From assembly GCA_004764695.1 (NCBI GenBank), contig SMSO01000031.1, positions 5,575,261 through 5,639,260 of the forward strand: a stretch of 64,000 nucleotides of DNA, given 5' to 3'. The position numbers and the translations under genes were made by a program. How positions within the stretch are numbered: position 1 is the first letter of the stretch; each line of letters opens with the position of its first letter. Below, piece by piece: positions 55,568 through 64,000 of the stretch. Source of the stretch: Schizochytrium sp. TIO01 (lineage: Eukaryota > Sar > Bigyra > Thraustochytrida > Thraustochytriidae). Under the pieces are notes generated by a model that ran no database searches, was not told where the DNA came from, and saw only the letters and a program-made list of their open reading frames with translations.

Positions 55568-56553
55568 GGAGGGATTCCTTCGCCCACGCATCCAGAAAGC
55601 TGCGCCGACCGATGTGGAGGGAGATTGACGTATCGGCATCGCCACATCCTCACTCTGCGGTCAAGAGCGGCGACGATTTGGGTGCAGCGAGAGCTTGTCC
55701 TTTGCGGCGAAGGACAGGAGACGAAGGAGAGGAGACGAAGGAGAGGCCAGGCGAGGAGCTCTTGCGGGTGGACATTCACTCTCACTCACTCACTCCCTCC
55801 AGCCAGCCAGCCAGCCGCCTGGAGGGATGGATGGACACCGGCTGGCTGGTGAGGCTGCGCGAACGAGAGCCTCGCGGGCGGCGGTCGCGGAGCCATGCTC
55901 GCTCGAGGCTCTGTGCGGCGTGCTCCACGGCGAAGGGATCGCGAGCAATCGCACGCAGGCTGCAGGCCGCTCGTTCCTTGCCAGGCAGGCCCTCTGCGGC
56001 GGCGCTCTCAGCGCTGAAAGGAGCCGAGCCTGCGTCAAAATTGACGCTGAGGTTGACGTCGAGGTTGAGGTTGCGGCCGGCGCTTCCCAGAAGACGGAGA
56101 CCACGGCGACCTGGAGGACGGAGAAGCTCAAACGAAGTCGCCCTTGTCGCGAGCCACCGCCGTGCTCTGTTTGCGGCGTTCACGGCAGCGGGCCTGCCTT
56201 CGGAGACCCGCGGGAGAGGGAGTTGGAGACCCTGGAGCCCTCGAGACAGCGAGGGACTCGGGCAGCTCGACAGCGCAGCACAGCCCCGGCGCCGCCACTG
56301 TCGAGTCAAGACCAAAGCAGACCAGGCCAGATCAAGACCGGCGACCGGCGGAGGAGGGAGCGTGCGTGCAGCTGGAAAACTGCGAGGAGCTCGTGAATGA
56401 TCTGAGCGAGGCTGGCTCGCCAAGTCACAATTGTAAACCCGGGCAGGCAGGCAGTCAGTCAGTCGATAGGCAGATAGGAACCTTTCATCGCGGCCAACTC
56501 ACTTCCGCTCCTACAGCTGAGGCTGCTACAACTTGAACTCCTTGAGCAGAATT

Positions 56554-56638
56554 TCAGAATGTCAGAATGTCGGAATATCAGAATGTCGGAATATCAGAAT
56601 GTCAGAAGGTCAGAATGTCAGAATGTCAGAATATGTTT
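56554..56638. repeat. 8-bp tandem repeat (TCAGAATG)
   Basis: About ten copies with variants such as TCGGAATA and TCAGAAGG. Confidence 0.97.
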
Positions 56639-56769
56639 CTGTGTGTGCGCGCGCGTGTGCACAGCAACATCAGTTTCGAGTTTCATCGCCAAATCGCCGA
56701 CAGCCGTTCGGTCTGCGATTCTTGATTCACTCACTCACTCAGTCAGCTCAGAACTCGCGTCTAAGCGAC

Positions 56770-56900
56770 CATTCATCATTCATCCATTCATTCATCGATT
56801 CATCCATCCATCTAAGATACCCACACATTCATCCATCCATTCATTCATCCATTCGCCAACGATGAACTCATCCCATCATCCATCCATCCATCCATTCATT
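56770..56900. repeat. (ATTC/ATCC)n tetranucleotide tract
   Basis: Long interrupted run of CATT and CATC tetramers. Confidence 0.97.
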
Positions 56901-56916
56901 CTGTATGTCAGTATGG

Positions 56917-56961
56917 TATTTATGCAGCATTTATGCAGAATTTATGCAGTATTTATGCATA
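56917..56961. repeat. 11-bp repeat (ATTTATGCAGA/C)
   Basis: Four tandem copies of an ATTTATGCAG unit. Confidence 0.95.
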
Positions 56962-57053
56962 CCCAAAGAGCTCGCATGCCTGAATACCGAATCGTAGCGC
57001 GAAGTCGGAGTCTGTTTCGGCGGCGCGAGCGCAAAGTTCCTTAGGAGAACTGG

Positions 57054-57090
57054 GAAGAAGAAGAAGAAGGAGAAGAAGAAGAAGACGTTC
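57054..57090. repeat. (GAA)n tract
   Basis: Near-continuous AAG/GAA triplets. Confidence 0.95.
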
Positions 57091-57650
57091 ACGAAGAAGA
57101 TGCGGGAAAAGAAAGCGAAGGTGCCAATAAAACAAGCAACCTGACGAGCTGGCACCGCCCTCGAAGAGACGGTCGATGGGATCGATCAACGCAGTTGGGC
57201 CAATTCAGAAACAGACACAGTCTCCAACGCAAGGAATGGACGAACTTGGTGGTTGGGTGAACGAGCGAATGGTGAATTCATTTTAATTGACGAAGCGAAT
57301 GGACGATCGAACGAATGATCGCTGAGGCGAGAAACTGCGATGGAAACGGCCTCCTTCCTCGCTCGCACCCGCAGTACTAGCGACTGAGGGGACCCTTAGA
57401 AGAATGTTAAGAACTGCTAAAGAAGTGGGGTGCCAGCCAGACGGCCAGCGACGCGCACGGCAAAAGGCGCTCTCCACACAGCACATGGGGTCTCCAGGAT
57501 CCCGCAGTGCTGTGGTGGAGGAGAAAAAGAACATGCATCGCGAAACAGGTGGGGAAAGGGAACCTACAGGGGCGAGGATAGAGCGAGCCGCAGATTGTGG
57601 AGACGACAGCAAATCCGAATCGAAGGAAATTGAGATTCGAAGAACCACAT

Positions 57651-57696
57651 ACTGCATTGCATTGCGCCGTGTTGCGTTGCACTGCGTTGCATTGAA
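57651..57696. repeat. TGCATTGCATTGCG-type repeat
   Basis: Imperfect GCATT/GCGTT pentamers in tandem. Confidence 0.9.
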
Positions 57697-57837
57697 TCGA
57701 TTTCAAACAAGAGTTGAGCTGCGGCGTGCGCAGATAGAAGAGCGGGCTAGGAAATTTGTGGCGATAGTGACGTCGTGGTAGTGAAGGACAACTTGCTCGA
57801 AGGTTAGTGCAGCTCATTGGTCCAAGTTCTAGGCCAG

Positions 57838-58596
57838 ATGCTACAGCTCCAACACGGGTGGGCCCGAGCAAAGCACTCTATGCGCAGAAGAAATGGGTCT
57901 GCCAACAGCAGCAGTGAGCTTGAGGCCCTGACCATGCGGGACCATGCATCTGATAGTAGCATGCACATGGAGAACCACCGAGGCGATCTGGAGCTCAATC
58001 TTAACTTTAGTCGTCAGCAACAACAATTCCAGCAAGAAGAGCAAAACTGCCGTGACGCACGGGTCGAGGAAGATGGTGTTAAGCATAAACGATGGACTGC
58101 TTTACGCAAAGGAATGCACTCACGTGGTCAACAACGCAAGCAAAATGAGAATCAGGGCAACCGAAAGCACCAGCTCAAGACAAACTTTGAAGATCTCCCC
58201 ATGTCACCTGTTATGGCTCTCTCGCCAACCCTCGAGCTCTACAAAGCCCAGTTTGAGGCTGCACTTGCGCAAAGCGTTGACCAAGAAAACCAAAGACGTT
58301 TGGCCAACCATATTGTCAAGGAGACAAGTGACGGTGGTATTCGCTGGGAGCAGGACGATGACGAGGATGATGACGCGGAAGACTATGTGCTGGACTTCAC
58401 TGCTTGCGGCGACATCAAGCTTCCTGACGACGACATAGATCTTGCGGCGGAAAAACATTTTAGCCTTGATCTTGCCGACAAATCCTCTGCGCGCCGCGGC
58501 CGGGTGCACGCCATTCGCCCTAGTGTCGTTGCACCCTTGGTCTCCAAAACTCGGCGCTCATCTCCTCGCAGAATCCGCGCCGCTCTTCACCTTTGA
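57838..58596 (+). CDS. Hypothetical disordered protein with acidic cluster
   Basis: The protein is 252 residues from the first in-frame ATG. I do not recognise it. The N-terminal half is rich in Gln, Asn, Arg and His (SRQQQQFQQEEQ) and probably disordered. A short possibly helical segment follows (PTLELYKAQFEAALAQSVDQENQRRLANHIVKE, about 130-160). An acidic run DDDEDDDAED lies at about 172-182. The C-terminus is basic and Ser/Arg-rich (KTRRSSPRRIRAALHL). The charge pattern suits a nuclear or scaffold protein, but this is only a guess. It lies immediately to the right of the tandem-repeat region. Later Met codons (for example MRRRNG) are possible starts. The frame is clearly more codon-like than the overlapping ones. 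Confidence 0.6.
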   Translation: MLQLQHGWARAKHSMRRRNGSANSSSELEALTMRDHASDSSMHMENHRGDLELNLNFSRQQQQFQQEEQNCRDARVEEDGVKHKRWTALRKGMHSRGQQRKQNENQGNRKHQLKTNFEDLPMSPVMALSPTLELYKAQFEAALAQSVDQENQRRLANHIVKETSDGGIRWEQDDDEDDDAEDYVLDFTACGDIKLPDDDIDLAAEKHFSLDLADKSSARRGRVHAIRPSVVAPLVSKTRRSSPRRIRAALHL

Positions 58597-61277
58597 ACAA
58601 AAAAAGTAAATGCCATACAAAGCATAGCCTCAAAGCACCACCGATCTTTTTTATCCGTATCAGATAATTCCGGGCGGTGCTTCTATATGCTTTGAGAAGA
58701 GGCAACTGTCCTTTCATATTAAGCAAGCCTTCTACTTAAAGGTGAATACACAACCCAACAACTTGTTTATTGATCCTCAGTCAACAAGATTTGCTTGCAA
58801 TATCTTGCAAAGTCTCACTGTGACCAGGAGAAAAGCTCATAATATTCAGCTTTGACTGGATACATATTCTGTCGTAAAGGATATGAAATTGATTGACGAA
58901 GAAGATGGAAAACGCTGGTAGAACACCTCCCTGAATTCTGGCAGAAAACCTATAATACCAAATATTGGAACAAGCTTTTCCAGTGACAAACACAGAAACA
59001 AGATCACTTATCTATAAAGGAGCGAAGAGGCATCCTCTTTCGTAGTAGCTTTTGACTTTATAGTCCTCTACACAGCGGCCGTCTCAATATGACTGGCAAG
59101 ATGGTATGATGGAATAAATGAATTGATGCACAAAACACCAGGTCAGCAAGAATAATAATATATTAATGATGATAAAAACCAATGTGCAAGTTGCACAAGA
59201 TGGGAAAGGCCCACGCCTGATTGAAAATTGCCCCTAAAGAATGATTCAAATACCCTACTTCCGCATTTTACACAACTCAAAAGAAGATATAATATAATCT
59301 ATATGTAGTATGATCCAACCTTACATTCTTTTTATGGCTGTAGCTATCATCATTGCGCTATCCTTTTCTCCACTTTATAAAGGTTTAGTTCGTTGTTCTT
59401 ATTGAAAATCAATATTAGTCCAAATCTTGATTAACTAATAGGTCTTCATATACTAGCTCAGTTTTCTATTGGGAAGAGGATTAACCGGCATGCAACAGTT
59501 ATTTTAATCGCTAGCAATGTTAGGATTTCTCTTAAAGGATTCAAACAGAACCTTTTGAGCTTACATGATCGAAATTGTATTTGTCAATTTAGAACGTATG
59601 ATTCCGAAAATTACATAAACCTGTCAATTCAATGCTAGGAACTATCTATACCCTACTTACACCTTATCGTCCCCAAACCCAATTTACTTTCCTGATGTTA
59701 TCACAAGTTGTACGATACTGCACTTTGCCCCAGTCTCTACTGTTCTCTGAATGAGGAGGTAACACTATCATGCAATCAACAAATGATCTCCATGATAGTT
59801 ATTGAAACCTGCGCTGCCCGGCCCGGGCCATTTTCTTGTACTGAGTAAGTCAGTGTCGAGCTCCCGCTGCCTCCCATTTCGTCAGCAAACACTTTTCCAT
59901 TCGCAACGCAGAAGCAGGCACGATGGTAACAAAACTATCACCCAGGCAGTACAGATATGAATGAACTTCTGTCGTGAGCAACAAGGTGGAAGAAACACTC
60001 GAACGAAGTAAATGTCCCACTTCCTGCCCTTATCCCCACTTGCGCTGAGTCCAGCGAATGACGCTTTTTAATTGCCTCAGCACACTAAGATAAGCAGCGG
60101 CTGGCTCGTTGCCTTGACCACTTCTGAGCATTCCTCACCCCAGCCCCGGCCCCGCCCCGCCTCAGTCTCACGCAGCCGAAAGCACTGCAGTCTTCCGTAG
60201 AGACGTCCGTGGAAATCATCCATTCTCAAAATGTGCAAGTATTTATTGACCACCTCCTAGTCTTTCTGCTTGTCAATGTTCTAAAAAATGATAAACCATC
60301 ACATCCTCCACGCTACCCAAGCTGGCAGTCATGTCTTCAAGATCGACACCTTGGGCACCGCAACGCCGAGTTCTCTTCTTTGCAACACGCACGCTCACCG
60401 GTTCTCGAACCCAATTAATCAGCCATCATCATCTCTCTGACGTTCTCTCACGCCATTGCAATAAGAACGATAGTTTTAGTTTTTAGTTTTTTTTTTTAAA
60501 TTAAAAAGTTGTTTTCCCTTTAGTTTGATTTATATCTTCATGGTACTCTAAAATGAGCCCGAGACCCAGCTAAGCGGCACCCGACTTACCTTGACAAAGC
60601 TCAGCGGGCCTTGGCCAAGGCCTGCGCTCTCTTAAGCTTGCCAGAGCTCTCGGAGGCGTGTATATCTTTCATTCAAATAGACGACCTTGGCAATCAATTC
60701 TGTAGCCTTGAAAGACCCATGTTGGCGATCTCGACATGACTAAGAGTCAGTTACGCGCCCATAGCACTCCCAAAAGGTGTGTAACACGACCAATCTTCAA
60801 TTACGATCGCCAAAGTTCAATCTCTTTTCGCAATACTTCTCGAATCAAATGATCTCCTGTCATCTCAAAAAAAAAGGGAGGTCTCACGAATAGATGTCGC
60901 TGGATGGAAGAGGGCTGCGACTGCAACAAGTTCTTGGTGATCAGCAGAAGAAGATGGTGAGAACTCGAAGAAGCTCATCCACAGGAGGATGGACTATTAT
61001 GGAGTGTCCTGAGGGAGCCTGAAAAATGTACCGTTGAGCAAATTCTTCTGAGGCGATTGATTTCTACAGGAGGAGAGAGGCAAAGTAAATTGACTGCCTC
61101 CGGCACCTGGGTGCCCTAGGCGAGAGACTTTGAGGTGTCAGCGCAGCGGGAGATCCTCGCGCTGGAGGACGGTTGCTGCCTGCAAAAACTCTGCACGGCA
61201 GCAGCATTGCAGGCTAGGCTCTTGGGGTCGCAAAGCTTTGGAGCAGAAGACCAACTGCCGCAAAATAAGAAGTCACC
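58597..61277. other. Gene-free stretch upstream of the myosin gene
   Basis: AT-rich to about 59800, then mixed composition with a GC-rich patch near 60135-60165 and a T-rich run at 60487-60500. A minus-strand open end reading ...KLKRAQALAKAR-stop (about 60604-60660) is too short and lacks an upstream exon I could recognise. No gene is supported. Confidence 0.5.
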
Positions 61278-64000
61278 ATGGCTAGTGCAAGTGTGCCGAG
61301 CGGTACCCTCGTCTTTGTGGCGCACGAAGAGCACAGCTACCTCCCGGCGCAAGTCGTTCGAGCGATTGGAAGCGATGGTGGAGAGGTGGAGCTGCTCCAC
61401 GGGAATGAAGAGGATAGCCTCGTCGGGTCCTCGAGGAACGATGACGTGAAAATAGGTGCCAACAAGCAGAGGTTTTCTGTGCAATCGTGCGATGATGTAT
61501 CTATGATGGACGCTCAGACGGAGCAAGGTGTAGCGAATATGGTGAACCTTCGCGAACTCAATGAGGCATCCATCTTGCATAATTTGCGTGTAAGATTCGC
61601 CAGGGATGAGATATACACGAGCGTTGGCTCCATCCTCGTTGCCGTCAACCCGTTCAAGCTATTACCATTATATACACCAGAAGTGCTTGATGCCTACAGA
61701 ACTGACCGCCACGGTACCAAAGATGCGCCACATGTGTTCCAGGTTGCAGACGCTGCCTACAAAGCTCTCCTCTCTAACAAAGAAGATCAGAGTTGCATTA
61801 TTTCTGGCGAGTCAGGTGCTGGCAAGACAGAAACCACAAAGCTTTTCCTTCAGTTCCTCACAGAGGTCAGCAGCTCTGCTGATGCAGCCGCTTCATTAGC
61901 AGCAGGCAGCACAACTGATGACGATGCAAGAAACGATTTTGACCAGGACTCCACATTTGGGCTTCAAGAGCGGATTCTCCAAGCAAACCCTCTCATGGAG
62001 GCATTCGGTAACGCCAAAACGGTGCGCAACAACAACTCATCTCGTTTTGGTAAATGGATCCAGATCAAGTTTGATACCAAACGAGGATCCATGACAGGTG
62101 GACAAATCACAAGTTATCTTCTTGAAAAATCACGCATTGTGAGTCAAAGTCCGGGCGAGCGTAACTATCATATTTTTTACCAGCTTTGTACTGCTGCCGC
62201 AAATGATGATGAACTGCAAAAGAGGTTGAGACTTGGTGCTGCCGATGAATACCATTATCTCAACCAAAGTGCCACCTACCTTGCAGAGGGGATCAATGAT
62301 GAGCGTGAATGGGAGCGAGTAATGCGTGGACTTGAGGTCATCAAGGTTCCTCGGAGTGACGTTAAGCAATGCCTCAATATTCTTGCCGGAATTCTTCATC
62401 TTGGCAACCTTAGTTTTGATGAACGCGTATCCAGCGGTGATGGCCAAGCAATTCTGAAAAATAGTGTCGTACTAGATGTTTGTGCCAACCTATTTGGTGT
62501 CGAACGCGGTGTTCTTGAACGAGTTCTTACCACGCGTAGTATGGGCGTACGATCGGTCATCTACAAACCATACACTGCGCAAGAAGCTATGAATGCTCGC
62601 GATGCCCTAGCCAAGGCAATATACTCCCAGCTTTTCGATTGGCTTATTGCTCGTATTAATAACTCACTTGCAGAGCATGGCCAGGCTTCCTCCTCCACGG
62701 CATCGCACCAATCCATTGGCGTTCTAGATATCTTCGGATTTGAATGCTTCGTGGAGAACTCCTTTGAGCAACTGTGTATCAACTTTTGCAATGAAAAATT
62801 GCAGCATCATTTCAACGAGCATATCTTCGAACAGGAACAGGCGGAGTACGCCCGCGAAGGTATTGATGCTTGCAGCATCTCATTTATTAACAACCTGCCC
62901 TGTGTAGAGGCCCTCGAGGCCCGCTCATCAGGTGTTTTTGCTATGATTGATGAAGAAATTTCGATTCCTCGAGGCTCCGATAACGGATTGCTCAGTAAGA
63001 TTCTGCAGCAGTCATCCAAATACATCCAAGCAGCCCCTGTTAAAGCGCGAAACAGTCGCACATCATTTGCTGTCAACCACTACGCAGGAAGCGTAATCTA
63101 TGACGTCTCGGGATTCCTCGAGAAAAATAAGGATGCGCTCCACACAGATTTACAGGAATGCATGGCACTATCGAAGAACACTCTTGTAAAGTCCTTTTTT
63201 GACCAGTTTGACAATGGTACCACCATGTCGATGACAAGTTCCCGTGCTAGCTCGAAAGCCAAACGCAAGACTCTTGGATCTAAGTTTAAAGACCAACTTG
63301 GATTCTTGGTGACAACCCTTAATGCAACACAACCACACTTCGTTCGCTGCATTAAGCCTAATGCTGAGAAACAAGGCGACATATTCACTAGCCCTATGGT
63401 TCTAGCCCAATTGCGTTATGCCGGTTTGCTAGAAGTTTGTCGCATCCGGCAACAAGGATTTCCCGTTCGAATTGCGGATGAAGACTTTGTTCATCGCTAT
63501 GGGGCAATCTTATCCACTTCTGCAGCACCGAACGCCAAAGCAGTCTGTGACGGCTTATTGAAGCACAACGGTCTCTTTGACGAAGAAGCCAAGTGCTCAG
63601 TTGATGATTGGCGTATCGGCCGCACCAAAGTCTTTCTGCGTACTCACCTTCATGCTCGTCTCGAACATTTCAGAGAAAAGGCTCTTTTCTCCAAGGCAGT
63701 ATGTATCCAGGCACTGGTGCGTCGCTTTTTACAGCGTCTAGCCTGGCAAAACATTCGTGACTGCTTACAGAATATTGCCGAGGCTCAAACTATCGAAAGT
63801 CTGGAGGCTGCTATCCTCGCTAGTTCTGACCTTCCCCATGGTGGCGAACACATCCCTGCTGTTCAGAACGCCAAGACGCGACTTCACCAACTCGGAGAGC
63901 AACTCCGTGCTGAGAACCTTCTTCGTGATGCACTAGGCTGCATGGAGGAGGCCGCCCTTAAGACTGCCTTAAAAGTTGCCCAGACTGCGGGTCTCGATAA
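61278..64000 (+). CDS. Myosin heavy chain, motor domain (3' end beyond window)
   Basis: An actin-based ATP-driven motor. The ATG at 61278 has a strong context (TCACCATGGCT). The frame is open for 907 codons to the window edge, so the tail is missing. An N-terminal SH3-like segment (about 8-45) precedes the motor. The P-loop is GESGAGKT (177-184), switch I is NNNSSRFGKW (from 251) and switch II is DIFGFE (484-489). The actin-binding and relay regions follow, with HFVRCIKPN, the SH1-type helix region and the converter (IGRTKVFLR). One IQ motif (IQALVRRFLQR, about 810-820) marks the start of the lever arm. The residue 16 positions before DALAK, the TEDS site, is S426, so motor activity may be controlled by phosphorylation as in class I and VI myosins. 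The class cannot be fixed without the tail. Confidence 0.95.
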   Translation, partial: MASASVPSGTLVFVAHEEHSYLPAQVVRAIGSDGGEVELLHGNEEDSLVGSSRNDDVKIGANKQRFSVQSCDDVSMMDAQTEQGVANMVNLRELNEASILHNLRVRFARDEIYTSVGSILVAVNPFKLLPLYTPEVLDAYRTDRHGTKDAPHVFQVADAAYKALLSNKEDQSCIISGESGAGKTETTKLFLQFLTEVSSSADAAASLAAGSTTDDDARNDFDQDSTFGLQERILQANPLMEAFGNAKTVRNNNSSRFGKWIQIKFDTKRGSMTGGQITSYLLEKSRIVSQSPGERNYHIFYQLCTAAANDDELQKRLRLGAADEYHYLNQSATYLAEGINDEREWERVMRGLEVIKVPRSDVKQCLNILAGILHLGNLSFDERVSSGDGQAILKNSVVLDVCANLFGVERGVLERVLTTRSMGVRSVIYKPYTAQEAMNARDALAKAIYSQLFDWLIARINNSLAEHGQASSSTASHQSIGVLDIFGFECFVENSFEQLCINFCNEKLQHHFNEHIFEQEQAEYAREGIDACSISFINNLPCVEALEARSSGVFAMIDEEISIPRGSDNGLLSKILQQSSKYIQAAPVKARNSRTSFAVNHYAGSVIYDVSGFLEKNKDALHTDLQECMALSKNTLVKSFFDQFDNGTTMSMTSSRASSKAKRKTLGSKFKDQLGFLVTTLNATQPHFVRCIKPNAEKQGDIFTSPMVLAQLRYAGLLEVCRIRQQGFPVRIADEDFVHRYGAILSTSAAPNAKAVCDGLLKHNGLFDEEAKCSVDDWRIGRTKVFLRTHLHARLEHFREKALFSKAVCIQALVRRFLQRLAWQNIRDCLQNIAEAQTIESLEAAILASSDLPHGGEHIPAVQNAKTRLHQLGEQLRAENLLRDALGCMEEAALKTALKVAQTAGLD

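Larger units (their letters stand above)
54950..56450. other. Very GC- and CpG-rich core without recognisable gene
   Basis: About 1.5 kb of GC-rich DNA opens long frames (143-262 codons) in several frames on both strands at once, as expected from composition alone. None shows a domain, and the conceptual products are low-complexity (Arg, Ala, Ser, Pro). It stands out sharply from the AT-rich surroundings. Confidence 0.7.

Noticed and set aside
55056..56423. Six overlapping frames of 143-262 codons on both strands
   Set aside because: Long frames in many registers at once are expected in very GC-rich DNA; products are low-complexity and no domain is visible.
60604..60680. Minus-strand ribosomal-protein-like C-terminus (KLKRAQALAKAR)
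   Set aside because: Only about 22 codons with an in-frame stop just before its ATG; no matching upstream exon found.

Overview
This is a eukaryotic nuclear window. It carries a NEDD8-conjugating E2 with a GT-AG intron, a USP-type deubiquitinase, an ADAM-type membrane metalloprotease, a ferroportin-like exporter, type II membrane sulfotransferases and a myosin motor. Most genes are long uninterrupted frames, start at an ATG in a good context (for example GCCGCCATGG or CACCATGG), and are separated by several kilobases of AT-rich DNA. Large single-exon genes, ADAM proteases and myosins together suit a heterotrophic protist. A stramenopile such as a thraustochytrid/labyrinthulomycete is my best guess, but it is inference and cannot be settled by eye.

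Left part (1-31 kb): UBC12-like E2 (+), ADAM metalloprotease (+), an unrecognised helical protein with a possible TIR-like C-terminus (-), a long gene-poor stretch with a decayed Ty3/Gypsy pol relic near 14.5-15.2 kb, a multi-pass membrane protein ending in a KKXX-type signal (+), a DUSP-containing USP deubiquitinase (-), a His-rich ferroportin homologue (+), and a YhhN/TMEM86-like membrane protein (-).

Middle part (31-51.4 kb): a segmental duplication. Copy A (about 31.8-36.4 kb) holds the 3' part of an orphan gene (gene X, +) and sulfotransferase 1 (ST1, -). Copy B (about 39.3-49.3 kb) repeats the same order, with a truncated, frameshifted gene X pseudogene and sulfotransferase 2 (ST2). Relative to A, copy B has two large extra segments (about 3.6 kb, with an intact EF-hand gene, and about 1.4 kb), a 38-bp insertion, an 88-bp inverted block and a fold-back rearrangement. 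A third, more divergent sulfotransferase (ST3, -) follows. ST1 and ST2 are nearly identical except for short clusters of mostly amino-acid-changing differences.

Right part (51.4-64 kb): a 5.5-kb stretch (52.2-57.7 kb) full of unrelated short tandem repeats, with a very GC-rich core and no recognisable gene; then a disordered acidic protein (+); AT-rich DNA; and a myosin heavy chain whose motor domain starts at 61278 and runs off the right edge.

The genes do not form an operon-like pathway. The two ubiquitin-family genes (E2 and USP) are far apart, and the only functional cluster is the sulfotransferase array.
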